From contig NC_089422.1 in the NCBI RefSeq assembly GCF_013426205.1, positions 3,596,001 through 3,660,000 of the forward strand: a stretch of 64,000 nucleotides of DNA, read 5' to 3'. Origin of the DNA: Metarhizium brunneum (lineage: Eukaryota > Ascomycota > Sordariomycetes > Hypocreales > Clavicipitaceae). The notes beneath the pieces were generated by a model. It was given only the letters and a program-made list of their open reading frames with translations. It searched no databases and was not told the DNA's origin. The translations under genes were made by a program, and so were the position numbers. How positions within the stretch are numbered: the first letter of the stretch is position 1; each line of letters opens with the position of its first letter. Shown here piece after piece: positions 44,211 to 54,832 of this stretch.

Positions 44211-45847
44211 ACGAAGAGGAGGAGGAGACGAAGCCCCAGACCAATGGCAAATCTGCTCACGGGGAAGAGGTCGTTTCCAATGGCTCCCCCAAAAAGTCCA
44301 CCCCGAAGTCGACACCCAAGAAGCAGGCCGCGCCAAAGTCAGCTGATGCCGGCGTTGTTGACGGATGGCGCGAAGGCCAGGACCCCAAGGTTGACTACTC
44401 GGGCGAGTTCGAGTTCGGCGGTTCTGTTGGCACTCTGGCCATGATGATCCTTTTCCCGGTTCTGATGTGGTACATGTGGATTGGGGCGACCTACTATGAT
44501 GGCAAATTTCCCTCCAGAGCACCAGGCCAGAGCTGGGCCTCTTTTGGGGCACAGCTCGTCAACTACGTGTATACCGGCGCGTTTCCCCATGTCAAGGCTT
44601 GGTTCTGGTATTGGTCGTATCTCATCTTCCAAGGTGCCTGCTACTGCTTGCTCCCTGGTGTATGGGGCTGGGGCAAGCCTCTTCCCCACGAAGGGGGCAA
44701 GCAGCTCAAGTACTACTGCAACGCATTTGCCACGCTCTACTTTACGCTTGCTATCCTGGCGACCCTGCACTTCACCGGCATCTGGCCGCTTTACAATGCC
44801 ATTGACGAGTTCGGCCCCCTCCTGTCCGTTGCCATCCTGAGCGGCTTTCTGGTCAGCTTTGCTGCATACTTCTCCGCCCTCTACCGCGGAAAGGAGCACC
44901 GCATGACTGGCTACCCCATCTACGACTTCTTCATGGGTGCCGAGCTGAACCCGCGCATGTTTGGCATATTGGACTTCAAAATGTTTTGCGAAGTTCGCAT
45001 GCCGTGGTACTTCCTCCTCATCCTCAGCTTGGGTACTGCCGCACGTCAGTGGGAGCGCTACGGCTACGTCTCCGGCGAAGTCATGTTCCTCGTCATGGCT
45101 CACTACCTCTACGCCAATGCCTGTGCCAAGGGCGAGGAGCTCATCATCACCACCTGGGACATGTACTACGAGAAATGGGGGTTCATGCTCATCTTCTGGA
45201 ACCTCGCCGGCGTTCCGCTGTCCTACTGCCACTGCACCATCTACCTCGCTAATCACGACCCATCCGAGTACCACTGGAACCGCTGGTTCCTAGCCTTCTT
45301 GTACATTGCCTACCTCTTCTGGTACTGGGTCTGGGACAGCTGCAACAGCCAGAAGAACCGTTTCCGCGCAATGGAGCGCGGAAAGATGGTTGCCCGCAAG
45401 ACTTTCCCCCAAGTTCCCTGGCAGACCATCCAGAACCCCAAGACCATTGAGACTCCCCAGGGCACCATCCTCGTCGACGGCTGGTACGGTCTTGCCCGCA
45501 AAATTCACTATACCGCCGATGCGTGGTTCGCCATCTCCTGGGGCCTGATTACTGGGTTCAAGTAAGCTCCATCTCTTGTCTCTCTTCCTCTCCCTCACGC
45601 GTTTCTTCTAGTGGCCAAAAACTAACTCGTTAACAGGAGCCCATTCCCTTGGTTCTACCCAGTCTTTTTCTGCTGCATGATTGCGCACCGCGCCGCGCGG
45701 GATATTCACCGCTGCCGTAATAAGTACGGCGAGCACTGGCTCGAATATGAGCGACAAGTTCCCTACCTCTTTATTCCTGTGAGTTTTCTCTTATCCGCGC
45801 CTTGATTGGATTATGGTGGCTGATGCATCGTGCAGTACGTCATTTAG
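44048..45847 (+). CDS. erg4: Erg4, C-24(28) sterol reductase
   Basis: Erg4 catalyses the last step of ergosterol synthesis in the ER, reducing ergosta-5,7,22,24(28)-tetraenol with NADPH. Model: join(44048..45561, 45637..45778, 45836..45847), 555 aa. A basic, Ser-rich cytosolic N-terminus (about 1-115) precedes multiple membrane segments ([57 protein letters not shown] and others). The family signatures are [20 protein letters not shown] and, across the introns, [26 protein letters not shown] and the end VPYLFIPYVI, which matches yeast Erg4 closely. Introns are 75 nt (GTAAGC..ACAG) and 57 nt (GTGAGT..GCAG). The last exon is 12 nt, encoding YVI and the stop. Confusion with Erg24 or lamin-B-receptor-type reductases is unlikely given this C-terminus. 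Confidence 0.95.
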
Positions 45848-46580
45848 ATGCCGTTGCTTCTTGGGGGGCACTCTTGCCTTCAAAACACAGCTTTGTATTA
45901 CAATAACCGTTGGCGGGGGAGGAGTGATATTTCTTGCGTAAATATTCAGCTAGCACAAAAGTAATGAACTTGGTTAGAGGTGGAAAACATGTGTGGCGGG
46001 TGATTGGGGGATGGGAATTCTCATCCTGGGGAGGCGTAAAGAGTGGTTTACTCAGTTTTATCATGTCTATAAGGGCTAACTAATATCAAGTAATTGGGAA
46101 TTTTTTGCCATCAGTAATTCGCATATACAAATACACGCTCACCCTTAAGCTCAGGCGCGAAGCCATCATGATTCATGACTCAATGCTCCCACATCTTGAT
46201 CAGACAAAGTCCGACTTAGACAGATGTATTGACGCAAGATAGGAAATTCTGTGTTGTAAACCATGATATGAGCAACAGAGACTACACTAGATTCTCCTTC
46301 ACAGCCACTGTCTATAATAAAACCGGTCAAGGCCAAACTTCGTCTGCAACTAGTGTACATATACGACCTCCATTGGGATTACACCCCCCATCCTTCGTCA
46401 CCTCCTTTTGAAATCATGTTCTGCCAGCGATCAAATAGCCCGTGCGCACCCCTAGCGTATTAGAGATGTTAAAGACCTGCTCGCTGTGCGCCTGGTGTGT
46501 GCCGATCCATGCCAGAAATAGCGCCTCTTGCTGATAAGTACAATTTGTCGGGTCGCCTTTTACAGCATCGCAGATGCCGC
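45848..46580. other. Convergent gap erg4 / vma3
   Basis: About 730 bp of rather AT-rich sequence between two 3' ends. No gene or repeat is recognised. Confidence 0.6.
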
Positions 46581-47473
46581 TTACTGGCAAACAGTATCTT
46601 GGGTGGCCTTGGAGTTCATGAGCAGGGCAACAATGAGGCCGTACAGACCTAGTGGCATTGGTCAGACATCTAAACAAAACACAATATGGCTGAGTGTTAC
46701 TTGTTGCGCGAGACTTACCCAAGACTTCAGCGAAAATGAGAATCAAAATCATGCCGACGAAGAGACGGGGCTGCTGAGCAGTTCCTCGGACACCAGCATC
46801 ACCAACAATACCGATGGCGAAGCCGGCAGCTAGACCAGCCAGACCGACAGCCAGACCAGCACCGAACTGGATGAAGCCGGTGTACAGAGGGAGTTCCTGT
46901 TTGAGACCGTCGGAGATGAGGACAGACACGACCAAACCGTAGATACCAATGATACCAGCCATAATGACTGGAACAATGTCTATATTGATGCGTTAGCTTC
47001 GACGCTGGCGAGATCGTGCGGATAAGGCAGGTGCGCACTCTTCACGATAAGGTCAGGGCGGAGGACACCCATGGCAGCGATACCGACACCAGACTTGGCA
47101 GTACCGTATGAGGCACCCAGGCAGGTGAATACGATGGCACATGTGCAACCCATGGCGCCGAAAAAGGGCTGTCGACAATGGTTAGCGGAGGTGGTCATTA
47201 ACGCGCACGATTGTTGTGCCGTCGCCCCAAGTCGGGGCCAGTAGTGACGTCGGTCGGCGGGTGGACAGAGTGCGTTGACTAACCGCGTAGACGGGGCTAC
47301 AGAAGTATCTTGGTCAGCTTGAAACATTGTCAAATATCGCACGCTTGTCACATATATCGAATAAGAGCAATGCCAGCGATGCCGGAAGCTTCGCTCCATC
47401 CAATCATCACAACAGGGAGAGAAGTATGGCAGGCGTGGCAGGTGTGGCAGACGTACCAAAGCTCGGAGACCAT
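46581..47473 (-). CDS. vma3: Vma3, V-ATPase c-ring proteolipid subunit
   Basis: The proteolipid ring of the vacuolar H+-ATPase carries protons across the membrane. Model: complement(join(46581..46648, 46719..46979, 47039..47168, 47284..47296, 47457..47473)), 162 aa. There are four membrane helices: [53 protein letters not shown] and [19 protein letters not shown]. The proton-binding Glu138 is in the last. The first coding exon is 17 nt and the second 13 nt; together they give MVSELCPVYA, which joins to PFFGAMG as in yeast Vma3 (MTELCPVYAPFFGA). Introns are 160, 115, 59 and 70 nt, all GT..AG with compatible phases. Vma11 is the nearest alternative, but the N-terminus and length fit Vma3. Confidence 0.93.
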
Positions 47474-48707
47474 CTTGGCGGTATTTGGCGTGTCGGGGCT
47501 AAATAATCGAAGAGAAGAGCGAGATCGAGTATGTTGCTAGCGTCAAGGCCCAGCAGTTGATGGCAGGGGAAGCTTCGGTGATGGCTGGCCGTGGTTGTCG
47601 GGTTAAGTCGAGATGCAGTGGTGGATGGAGGACTCAGTCCCTGGCTGGCGTTCTGGTTGGCGTAAGGTTTTGCCGCACGGGTCAAGGACAAAGATGCGGG
47701 GTTACGTAATCTCGACTGCGGCCAGGGTAGTCGGGTAAACATCGGCCCCTGAAGCCCCCATTCCTGAGCTGCTGGTGCGAAACGTGGGAAGCAAACTTGT
47801 AACTTCGTGATGGATTGGTAGATGCCGCTTTTTACATCGGACTTGGCAGCGTCTCTATGCCGGCTCCGTAGCATGTCTACAATATTCTGAAGCGCCTTTA
47901 AATCTGTTCATATGATCGATCGGTAGACGCCCCAAGCCCAATCGGCAGCGCCGGGATTTGATCCATGACCAGCAGGAAACTTCAGAGACATTATTCCGAT
48001 TAACTACCGTAGTACCTCCCTAGGTAGGTACTCCGTGCCTGGTAGTTCATGGCAAATCACGATATGATAAGACTGTGTAAGACCGGGCGTCATCCATTCG
48101 TTCAAAGTTGCCGACTACCTAGGTACATAGTTTCTCCATTTGCGACGCCAGCACAACCTTCATGAAAATTCAGCTAGATAGTTTCCCGGCTCCCTGCATA
48201 AATGGTTGACCACCCAACTCATCGTCTCTTCAGTAGTATTGTCTCGTCGTCTGCAGTCCATGCGATGCGCGTTGCGCTCTGCCACGAGCTGATGGTCGGG
48301 CAACAAGCATTGAATGCATGCATGACGTACCAACACCCTGTCCTGATGCATGAGACAAGATCACGGGCAGCAGCCAGCACAATAACCTGATTCTTGCATT
48401 CTCGAGACATTTCTCCCGTCGATTGCATTGGGAAAGAACAATTCAGCCCCTGTTGCTGCGTTGGTCACTCACGGTCGATCATCAATGACGCTTCTCCACT
48501 CGTACTCGATTCCACGTCGGACGCAATGCTCCGCTTAACCCTCAGCTCTCTCGCCTTGGTTTCATCCCCGCGCTGCATCGTCGGCCGAGCAGGGTCATTC
48601 ATTCATAACTCATCGTATTGACCATATTGCCCTGCTGCCCGTGTTGACTGCCTCGTAATGCTGCTCAGCGAGTCTTGAGTCTCCGTCCGGCGTGTCATCG
48701 TAACATC
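47474..48707. other. Divergent promoter region vma3 / Sac phosphatase
   Basis: About 1.2 kb between two start codons. It contains GTACCTcCCTAGGTAGGTAC (48012-48031), directly continued by a TACTCCGT string, and TACCTAGGTA (48116-48125). No gene is recognised. Confidence 0.55.
48012..48125. repeat. Two CCTAGG-centred palindromes, one fused to a CTCCGT motif
   Basis: A 20-nt palindrome with one mismatched pair (48012-48031) runs directly into TACTCCGTGC. A 10-nt palindrome, TACCTAGGTA, lies 85 bp further on. This is the only place where both recurring intergenic motifs of the window are joined. They lie roughly midway between the vma3 and Sac-phosphatase starts. Confidence 0.55.
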
Positions 48708-51668
48708 ATGCCCGGAATTAGCCGGAAGATCCTCATATGCGCTGCCATCGATGGTCTCATTCTCCAGCCGCTTCCCACAAAGGGACAACGACCATTCCAG
48801 CCGGCTAGGATTAGATATGGCGACTCGTCTATTTCAGCAGTTCCACGGGACCAAATCCCGGACACTTCAGGCCCAAACTCATCGTTCGAAGTATTTGGTG
48901 TTATTGGTAAGACTTCCTTCCTTCGCTCAGGTGCTGTATGCTGTTGAAATGTCTCTTAACAAGTTCATGCGTCATCAGGCTTGATTACGGTTTCAAGACT
49001 TAGCTATCTCATCACTATTACCCGTCGCCAGCAAATTGCACAGATCTTCGGGTTTCCCATTTATGTTGTCACTGGCGTTGCCATTACTCCATGCAACACA
49101 AAGCAAGAGGCCGATGAGTCCATCCGCAGGACAGCCAGCCTTCTCAGGAAGCAAACACCGAATGGGGAAGATGGCGACTCCGAAAGCAGCGACGAAGACG
49201 TTGAAATCCCTCAGTCTCCCCTTGATGAAGTGGAAGACACAATCGGTGAGGAGGACAAGACTCGTCCCGACTCGTCTCGAAGCAGTGTCGCCGAGGATGT
49301 AATGCGTCGCCGGGGTAGCTATGGCCGTTTTGCACAGCGGTGGTTCAGTAACAGTGGATGGACCATGGATCAAAGACGAAGCTTGGGCTTGAGCATTGCA
49401 ACCGCAGGCTCACCGACAACACTGGAAGCATCCGGCGAGCCAGCCACATCCAAGACACCAATTGAAGAGGATATGAGTGACCAAAGTCAGGTAACAGCGT
49501 TGTTGCCAAAGTTATTGCGGACGATTCAAGTCTTCTTTGAGTCTTCTAGGAGCTTTTACTTCTCCTACGATATTGATCTCACTCGAAGCACCTCTCAACA
49601 GGCTTGGGTCCCGAATCCAGACACACCTCTGCACACACAAGTTGACAACAAGTTCTTTTGGAACCGGCATATACTGGGCAAATTCATAGCAACTGGTCAA
49701 GACTCAATAAGTCTCCCGCTAATGCAGGGATTTATTGGCCAGCGAACGTTTGTAGTGGATAGTGATCCTCCTCAGATGGATGAAGGTGCATCCGAGTCAA
49801 TGGAACTCGCCGACATGTCTACCTCTGGATCTCTACCAGTATCACCGCCAAGTGGACGCGTTGGGGACCATGCCGATCTAAGGCCGTCGGAGAGGAAGTG
49901 TCTTATCACGTTGGTGTCTCGCAGGTCGACTCAACGCGCTGGTCTAAGATATCTTCGTAGAGGCATCAATGAGGAAGGCTTCACGGCGAATATGGTGGAG
50001 ACGGAACAAATCATCTCCTCGCCTACATGGGACGATTCCTCGCCAATTCACTCATTTGTACAGATTCGCGGAAGTATTCCACTGTTTTTCACGCAATCGG
50101 CATACTCACTAAAACCAGTCCCAGTAATACAACACTCCCCCGAGAGCAACTACAGGGCCTGCAAGAGACATTTTGAGAGGCTTCACTCCAACTATGGATC
50201 TCTCCAGATTGTCAACTTGGTTGAGAAGCGCGGTGTTGAAGAGCCCATTGGAACACAATACGAGGCAAACGTTTCACGCCTCAATGAAGAGCTCGGCGAG
50301 AACGACAAAATTCCATTCGAGTGGTTTGACTTTCACCATGCTTGCCGTGGAATGAAGTTCGAGAATGTCAGTCAGCTTCTAATCAAACTAAGGGGTAGGT
50401 TGGAAGAGTTGGGCAGCACAACCCAAGTCGGCGGCGAGATTACCCAGCGGCAGGCAGGTGTCCTCAGAACGAACTGCATGGATTGTTTAGACAGAACGAA
50501 CGTGTGTCAGAGTTCCTTTGCAAAGCATATGCTAGATTTGCAGCTGAAGGGAGATGGGATAGATATGAGTGCGCAGCTAGACCAGGAGACGAGGTGGTTT
50601 AATACTCTCTGGGCAGACAATGGCGACGCAGTCTCCAAGCAGTATGCGTCTACGGCCGCTATGAAGGGCGACTATACGAGGACAAAAAAACGAGACTACC
50701 GTGGAGCGTTGAATGACTTGGGACTGTCACTGGCACGATTTTACAGTGGGTGAGTACACATGTCTATTCTGAAGCATTTTGTGGCTTGCCTCTAATATAA
50801 TGGTTGAAGCATGGTGAACGACTACTTCAGTCAAGCAGCTATAGACTTTCTGCTCGGAACCGCAACGGAAAAAGTCTTTGACGAATTCGAGTCCGACATG
50901 ATGACCAAAGATCCTGCCGTATCCATTGCAAAAATGCGTCAGCGAGCTGTCGAGCTTTGCCAAAAACGAGTAGTTGCCGATGCCAGTGAGGAAGTCCATG
51001 GCGGATGGGTTCTCATCAGTCCCAACATGGCTGACGTGGTAAAATCCTGGCCCATGGAGGAAGTCGTCCTGCTGCTGACAGACGCTGCTCTTTACCTATG
51101 CCGCTTTGACTGGGATCTTGACAAAGTATCCTCCTTTGAGCGCGTCCACCTCGGCAATGTGACGCACATCAAATTCGGAACTTATATCACGTCAACACTT
51201 GCCCCAGCGCACATGGACGAAACAAAAAATGTCGGACTCGTCATATCCTACCAGCCAGGTAAAAGCAATATCAAGAGAACCAATACACGAACGCTCTCAA
51301 CTAAGGGATATATTGCGCCGAATTCGGCTTCTCAGGGAGAGGCCAAGACGCAGGTAGGCCTTGTTAGTTTCTTCTCGCCCAAGGCAAAATCGCCTGCTGT
51401 CCGGAGGTTGGCGTTTAAAGCTCCGTACATGGATTCTTCCACGGCTGTATCAGGAACAGCTGGTCTGCAGCAGACGGAGCTGCAGCAGGTAATTACTATA
51501 TGCGCAGAAATCGAGCGGCTGGCTCTGGAAGCGCAGCTGCGGAAGGAAGGGGAGGGTGAAAAGAGTTTCGTGGAGAAGGGTGAGATTATTTCGCTGCAGG
51601 AGGCGAAGAAGAATACAGGATTGTTGGAGCAGTTGGGGCATTCGATCAAGAGACTTGTCTGGGCCTAG
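48708..51668 (+). CDS. Sac-domain phosphoinositide phosphatase with hSac2-type C-terminus
   Basis: Sac phosphatases remove phosphates from inositol lipids such as PI4P. Model: join(48708..48906, 48979..50749, 50810..51668), 942 aa. The catalytic CX5R(T/S) loop is Cys566 to Arg572 in RTNCMDCLDRTNVCQS. Other Sac landmarks are FYFSYDIDLTRS, FFWNRHILGKF, RGSIPLFFTQS and WFDFHHACRGM. An acidic, Ser-rich insertion of about 100 residues (SESSDEDVEIPQSPLDEVED onward) splits the N-terminal part. After the catalytic domain, exon 3 holds a PH-like region (GGWVLISPNMADV, LLLTDAALYLCRFDWDLDKV) as in INPP5F/hSac2. Introns are 72 nt (GTAAGA..TCAG) and 60 nt (GTGAGT..GAAG). It is distinct from Sac1, since the two C-terminal membrane helices are absent, and from synaptojanins, which add a 5-phosphatase. 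The precise lipid and compartment are not predictable. Confidence 0.88.
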
Positions 51669-51776
51669 ATGTTGTGGATCGCTCCCTAGAAACGTTACGA
51701 AGCATTGACGAGTACTTGTAATTAATAATTGTCATTGAAATTACGCTTATTCTGTTTATTCTTAGCTACGAATTAG

Positions 51777-52865
51777 CTAGCTTTTTTTCGAAATGCGATA
51801 AAGATGCATCTGGTATCGCATATTCTCCAACTGAATAGGATACGACAATCCCTCCGGCATTCTAAACCACATCGATTCCTCAGACTCTAGCTTATCCCAT
51901 GTATATCCCGAGGATTCGCCCTCCAACAAGGTGTGGTTCAGTAACCACTGCATAGGATAGCGCTTCTTCTCCTTTCCCACCGCAGCCTCCGAGTAACTCC
52001 CCGGGCTGTCGACTACGAGCAACAAACTCCCCCCTGGAAGGACTTGGCCCAGACTCCTCAGGAACTTGGTGGTCTTGCCGATGCCGCCTTCTGTGTAGAG
52101 CTCATTCAGGGTAAACATGAGCGTGACGATCAACGGGGCCGATCCTACCTGTTCCAAGAGTGCCTCGGCGGTCAAGGACAAAACATCCGCCTGCGTAAAA
52201 CTAAACGCCAGTCGGGACGGGTCGACAAGAGCCGCGTTGGAGGCTCTAGCTGCGGCCGAGGCGTATTTCGACAGCGCGGGAGCAGTGGTCAGCTGCATCT
52301 GCAGCATGGACGCGACGTGTTCCCAGGGCGCGGAATCGAAGAGCGCGAGCGTCCCAGCGCGCTCCGTCTGGTCGAGGTAGGATGCAAAGGCGACGTGTTC
52401 GGCGGCGCAGCCCCCTACGCAGAGCATTTTGATCCCGCCTCTCCTTGGCCTCGCTTCGCCCGGCGAGTCTGCAGCGCCATCGTGGGACGCCTCGGACTCG
52501 ACACTGCCCGCGGCGTCGGACGCCAGCACCTCAAGATGTGCGTCGATGCCCACGAAGACGGAGGCATAGCACAGTGCCCTCGTGGGACTCCATCGCGCGG
52601 CATACGCCTCCAGATAGTCCTCCCTGCCAAAGGCCCGTCCGAAATCTCTGCTATACAACGCTTGCTTGATCTCCTGTAGCAGCGCGGGGAAGTGCTCCGA
52701 CGAGAGGACGTTTGCGAACGCGTCTGCAAAGATGTTCACCAGGGTCTGCTGGTGGCGCTGAGAGTGAGTGCCATTGGCGGCTGCGGGAGCTGGGCTTGTC
52801 TCTGCTGGTGCCGTCCTGGAGGCGATGCGGCTCTTCTTCTTGGGCGCTGATGCCTTGCTGACCAT
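51777..52865 (-). CDS. bmt6: Bmt6-type 25S rRNA (uridine-N3) methyltransferase
   Basis: Yeast Bmt6 makes m3U2843 in 25S rRNA. It is a single exon of 362 aa. A basic N-terminus (MVSKASAPKKKSRIASR) fits nuclear targeting. A helical region (NIFADAFANVLSSEHFPALLQEIKQAL) is followed by the SAM-binding start IKMLCVGGCAAEHVAF. Later segments match a Rossmann methyltransferase: LIVTLMFTLNEL, KTTKFLRSLGQVLPGGSLLLVVDSPG, and a closing MWFRMPEGLSYPIQLENMRYQMHLYRI. A low-complexity acidic insert (ASDAAGSVESEASHDGAADS) interrupts the domain before the glycine loop. The assignment rests on the remembered family pattern; Bmt5-type enzymes are the main alternative. The stop lies 108 bp from that of the Sac phosphatase, so the 3' ends are tail to tail. 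Confidence 0.75.
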   Translation of the reverse strand: MVSKASAPKKKSRIASRTAPAETSPAPAAANGTHSQRHQQTLVNIFADAFANVLSSEHFPALLQEIKQALYSRDFGRAFGREDYLEAYAARWSPTRALCYASVFVGIDAHLEVLASDAAGSVESEASHDGAADSPGEARPRRGGIKMLCVGGCAAEHVAFASYLDQTERAGTLALFDSAPWEHVASMLQMQLTTAPALSKYASAAARASNAALVDPSRLAFSFTQADVLSLTAEALLEQVGSAPLIVTLMFTLNELYTEGGIGKTTKFLRSLGQVLPGGSLLLVVDSPGSYSEAAVGKEKKRYPMQWLLNHTLLEGESSGYTWDKLESEESMWFRMPEGLSYPIQLENMRYQMHLYRISKKS

Positions 52866-54832
52866 TTCTTTGTCATGGGCAAGGGGGAAAGTCCCGGCGG
52901 CTCGATTCCTGTTTTGGAATGAGGTTTGCTGCGACTATTTCGCGTGTGGGTGGACGGGTGGCGGGCTGGATTTGGAGTTCGAGGCTGGGCGAGGCTGAGG
53001 TTGAGTTTGGGGCATTCTGGCCGATTGGAGGGGATGCAGGACTTGGTCGAGCTTCTCCTGGCTTAGAAGCGCATTTGGCATCATGATAAATCCGGGTCTA
53101 GCGAGACACCGGCGGTTCGCGTCCACTGCCTCAATCTCGCATGCAATTGGGACAACTAACGATTTATGTACATGTTTGCCAAAGGGTTGAACCTTATTAC
53201 ATGATGGATGTAGGGTGAACTTATATTTTCCTCAGCCCTTTTTTTGGATCTACATCACTACAAATCTCTCAGGTTGATCGGCAAGGCCAGAAGTGGACAC
53301 TAGATTGCCTGTGGAATGTAACTGGCATATGGATGCTGATGAAAGCACCCTCATAACCATTACCAGAGGCTGACTGATCTGCCTCTGGCCCCTGGGTAGC
53401 AGACGCTCAGGTCCGACCGCGACGAAGAACGCCACCGTCCCAACTTCGTTTCCATCCGGACCACAGTCGTCCGGCATTGCTGTTCATGAGCACGTCTCGG
53501 GCTGCCATTGGCAGGATGTATCAACCGTTTGGGTGCAAATCCAATGGCCCCGGAGATGAATCGTCTGCTCCCCCGAGCCAAGAGCAGCAGCAACGTCACT
53601 GGGCCAAAGTGTTTCCACCGTCCCCAGTCGTCTGTTGCATCACCAATATTCCAGCATTGAAGTGGGCTTCCTACGAGCGCTGTATTCCTGTCAAACCGCC
53701 TGGCTCTAGGAAGAGTTCCAGTTAAATCATTTGCGGCGAGCCTGCCAGCCTGTGTGATGGCAGCATTGGCCCAACGCGATGGGGTCGTTCTGGAGAAGGC
53801 ACCGCGACGTATTGCGTCAGTCGTGTGCAAACTTTTATCTACATGCCCATCCACTGGAGCATCGCAGGTCGTGGTGGAATCGATTGGAGGGGACATGGCC
53901 CAGTTTTTTTTTTATCTTTTTCTCTTCGGTAGTGTATTGTAAAAGTAACAGAACTCGAGCTTTTGTTGTCAAGGGCCATGTGGGCTTTCGTGATGATCAG
54001 TATTGGTTTAGTTGGTTGCTCGAAGGGGCTATTCCGTCGGCTATTGCTCTTTGACTTCTCGACGACATCAAGACTCTTGCGCAACTGGCCCCCACATGTC
54101 GACAACCAAAAAAATCCAGATACATAACGACCTGTTCAACGGCAGAATGGTTCGGATGGGCTGGAACCAGGGGCCCGGGCTAGGTGACAAGTGACGAGCG
54201 GCGTCGCAAAGAATAAGGCATGTATTTCAAACGTGAGGCGGTAGATCAGAACTTGAGAATTGGCAATGATGGTCCAAGGTTCTCCCATGTCTCCCATGTC
54301 CATGGGGCACAATTTCTACGGGACATGTTGATCTTGCCCTCCTCGTCGCCATCACCGTCCAACGCTTGAGGAACTCGACAGACGTGTAATCCGGTGCTGC
54401 GTAACGTGTGGTGCTTAAGTACCTGGGTATTTTGGGTACCTAGATGGTCAGTCAGTCGGCAGTTCCTGCCCGTCCCAATAACGCACCCAAGTAGTTGCAA
54501 CGAGCCACTCGAGTAAAACCGATTCTGCAGCATCGCCGTAGCAGCGCGCAGATTCATGCTAAAGTCTCGTCCTTGCACATCTGCGACGCCGGACCCACCG
54601 GCAAAGTCCACGTCCCCAAGAACCATGACATAGGTTACATAACCAGCCCCTCAGCAGAGTTCCCAACGCCGGTATCGACAGCTCCTGCCCAAGTTCTGTC
54701 CCATCCGTCGGCCCCCCCGCCTCTCGCTCTTCCTTATAATACTGAACCCTCCCTCTTTTCATCCCCGAACGCTGCCCATTCTCTCTTCAATTTCCCCATT
54801 ACAACCAATCGACTCCAGACAGCAAGCCCATC
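52866..54832. other. Divergent region bmt6 / transketolase
   Basis: About 2 kb between start codons. A minus-strand frame of 178 codons at 53360-53896 begins with ATG but resembles no family and has several overlapping rivals, so it is not annotated as a gene. A T run of about 10 lies near 53906. The final 200 bp are rich in pyrimidines and probably form the transketolase leader. Confidence 0.5.

Noticed and set aside
44339..45274. 311-codon antisense frame inside erg4
   Set aside because: It is opposite a well-supported Erg4 exon; long antisense frames are common opposite biased codons.
53360..53896. 178-codon minus-strand open frame starting with ATG
   Set aside because: No family likeness; several overlapping frames of similar quality exist on the other strand, as expected by chance in GC-rich promoter DNA.
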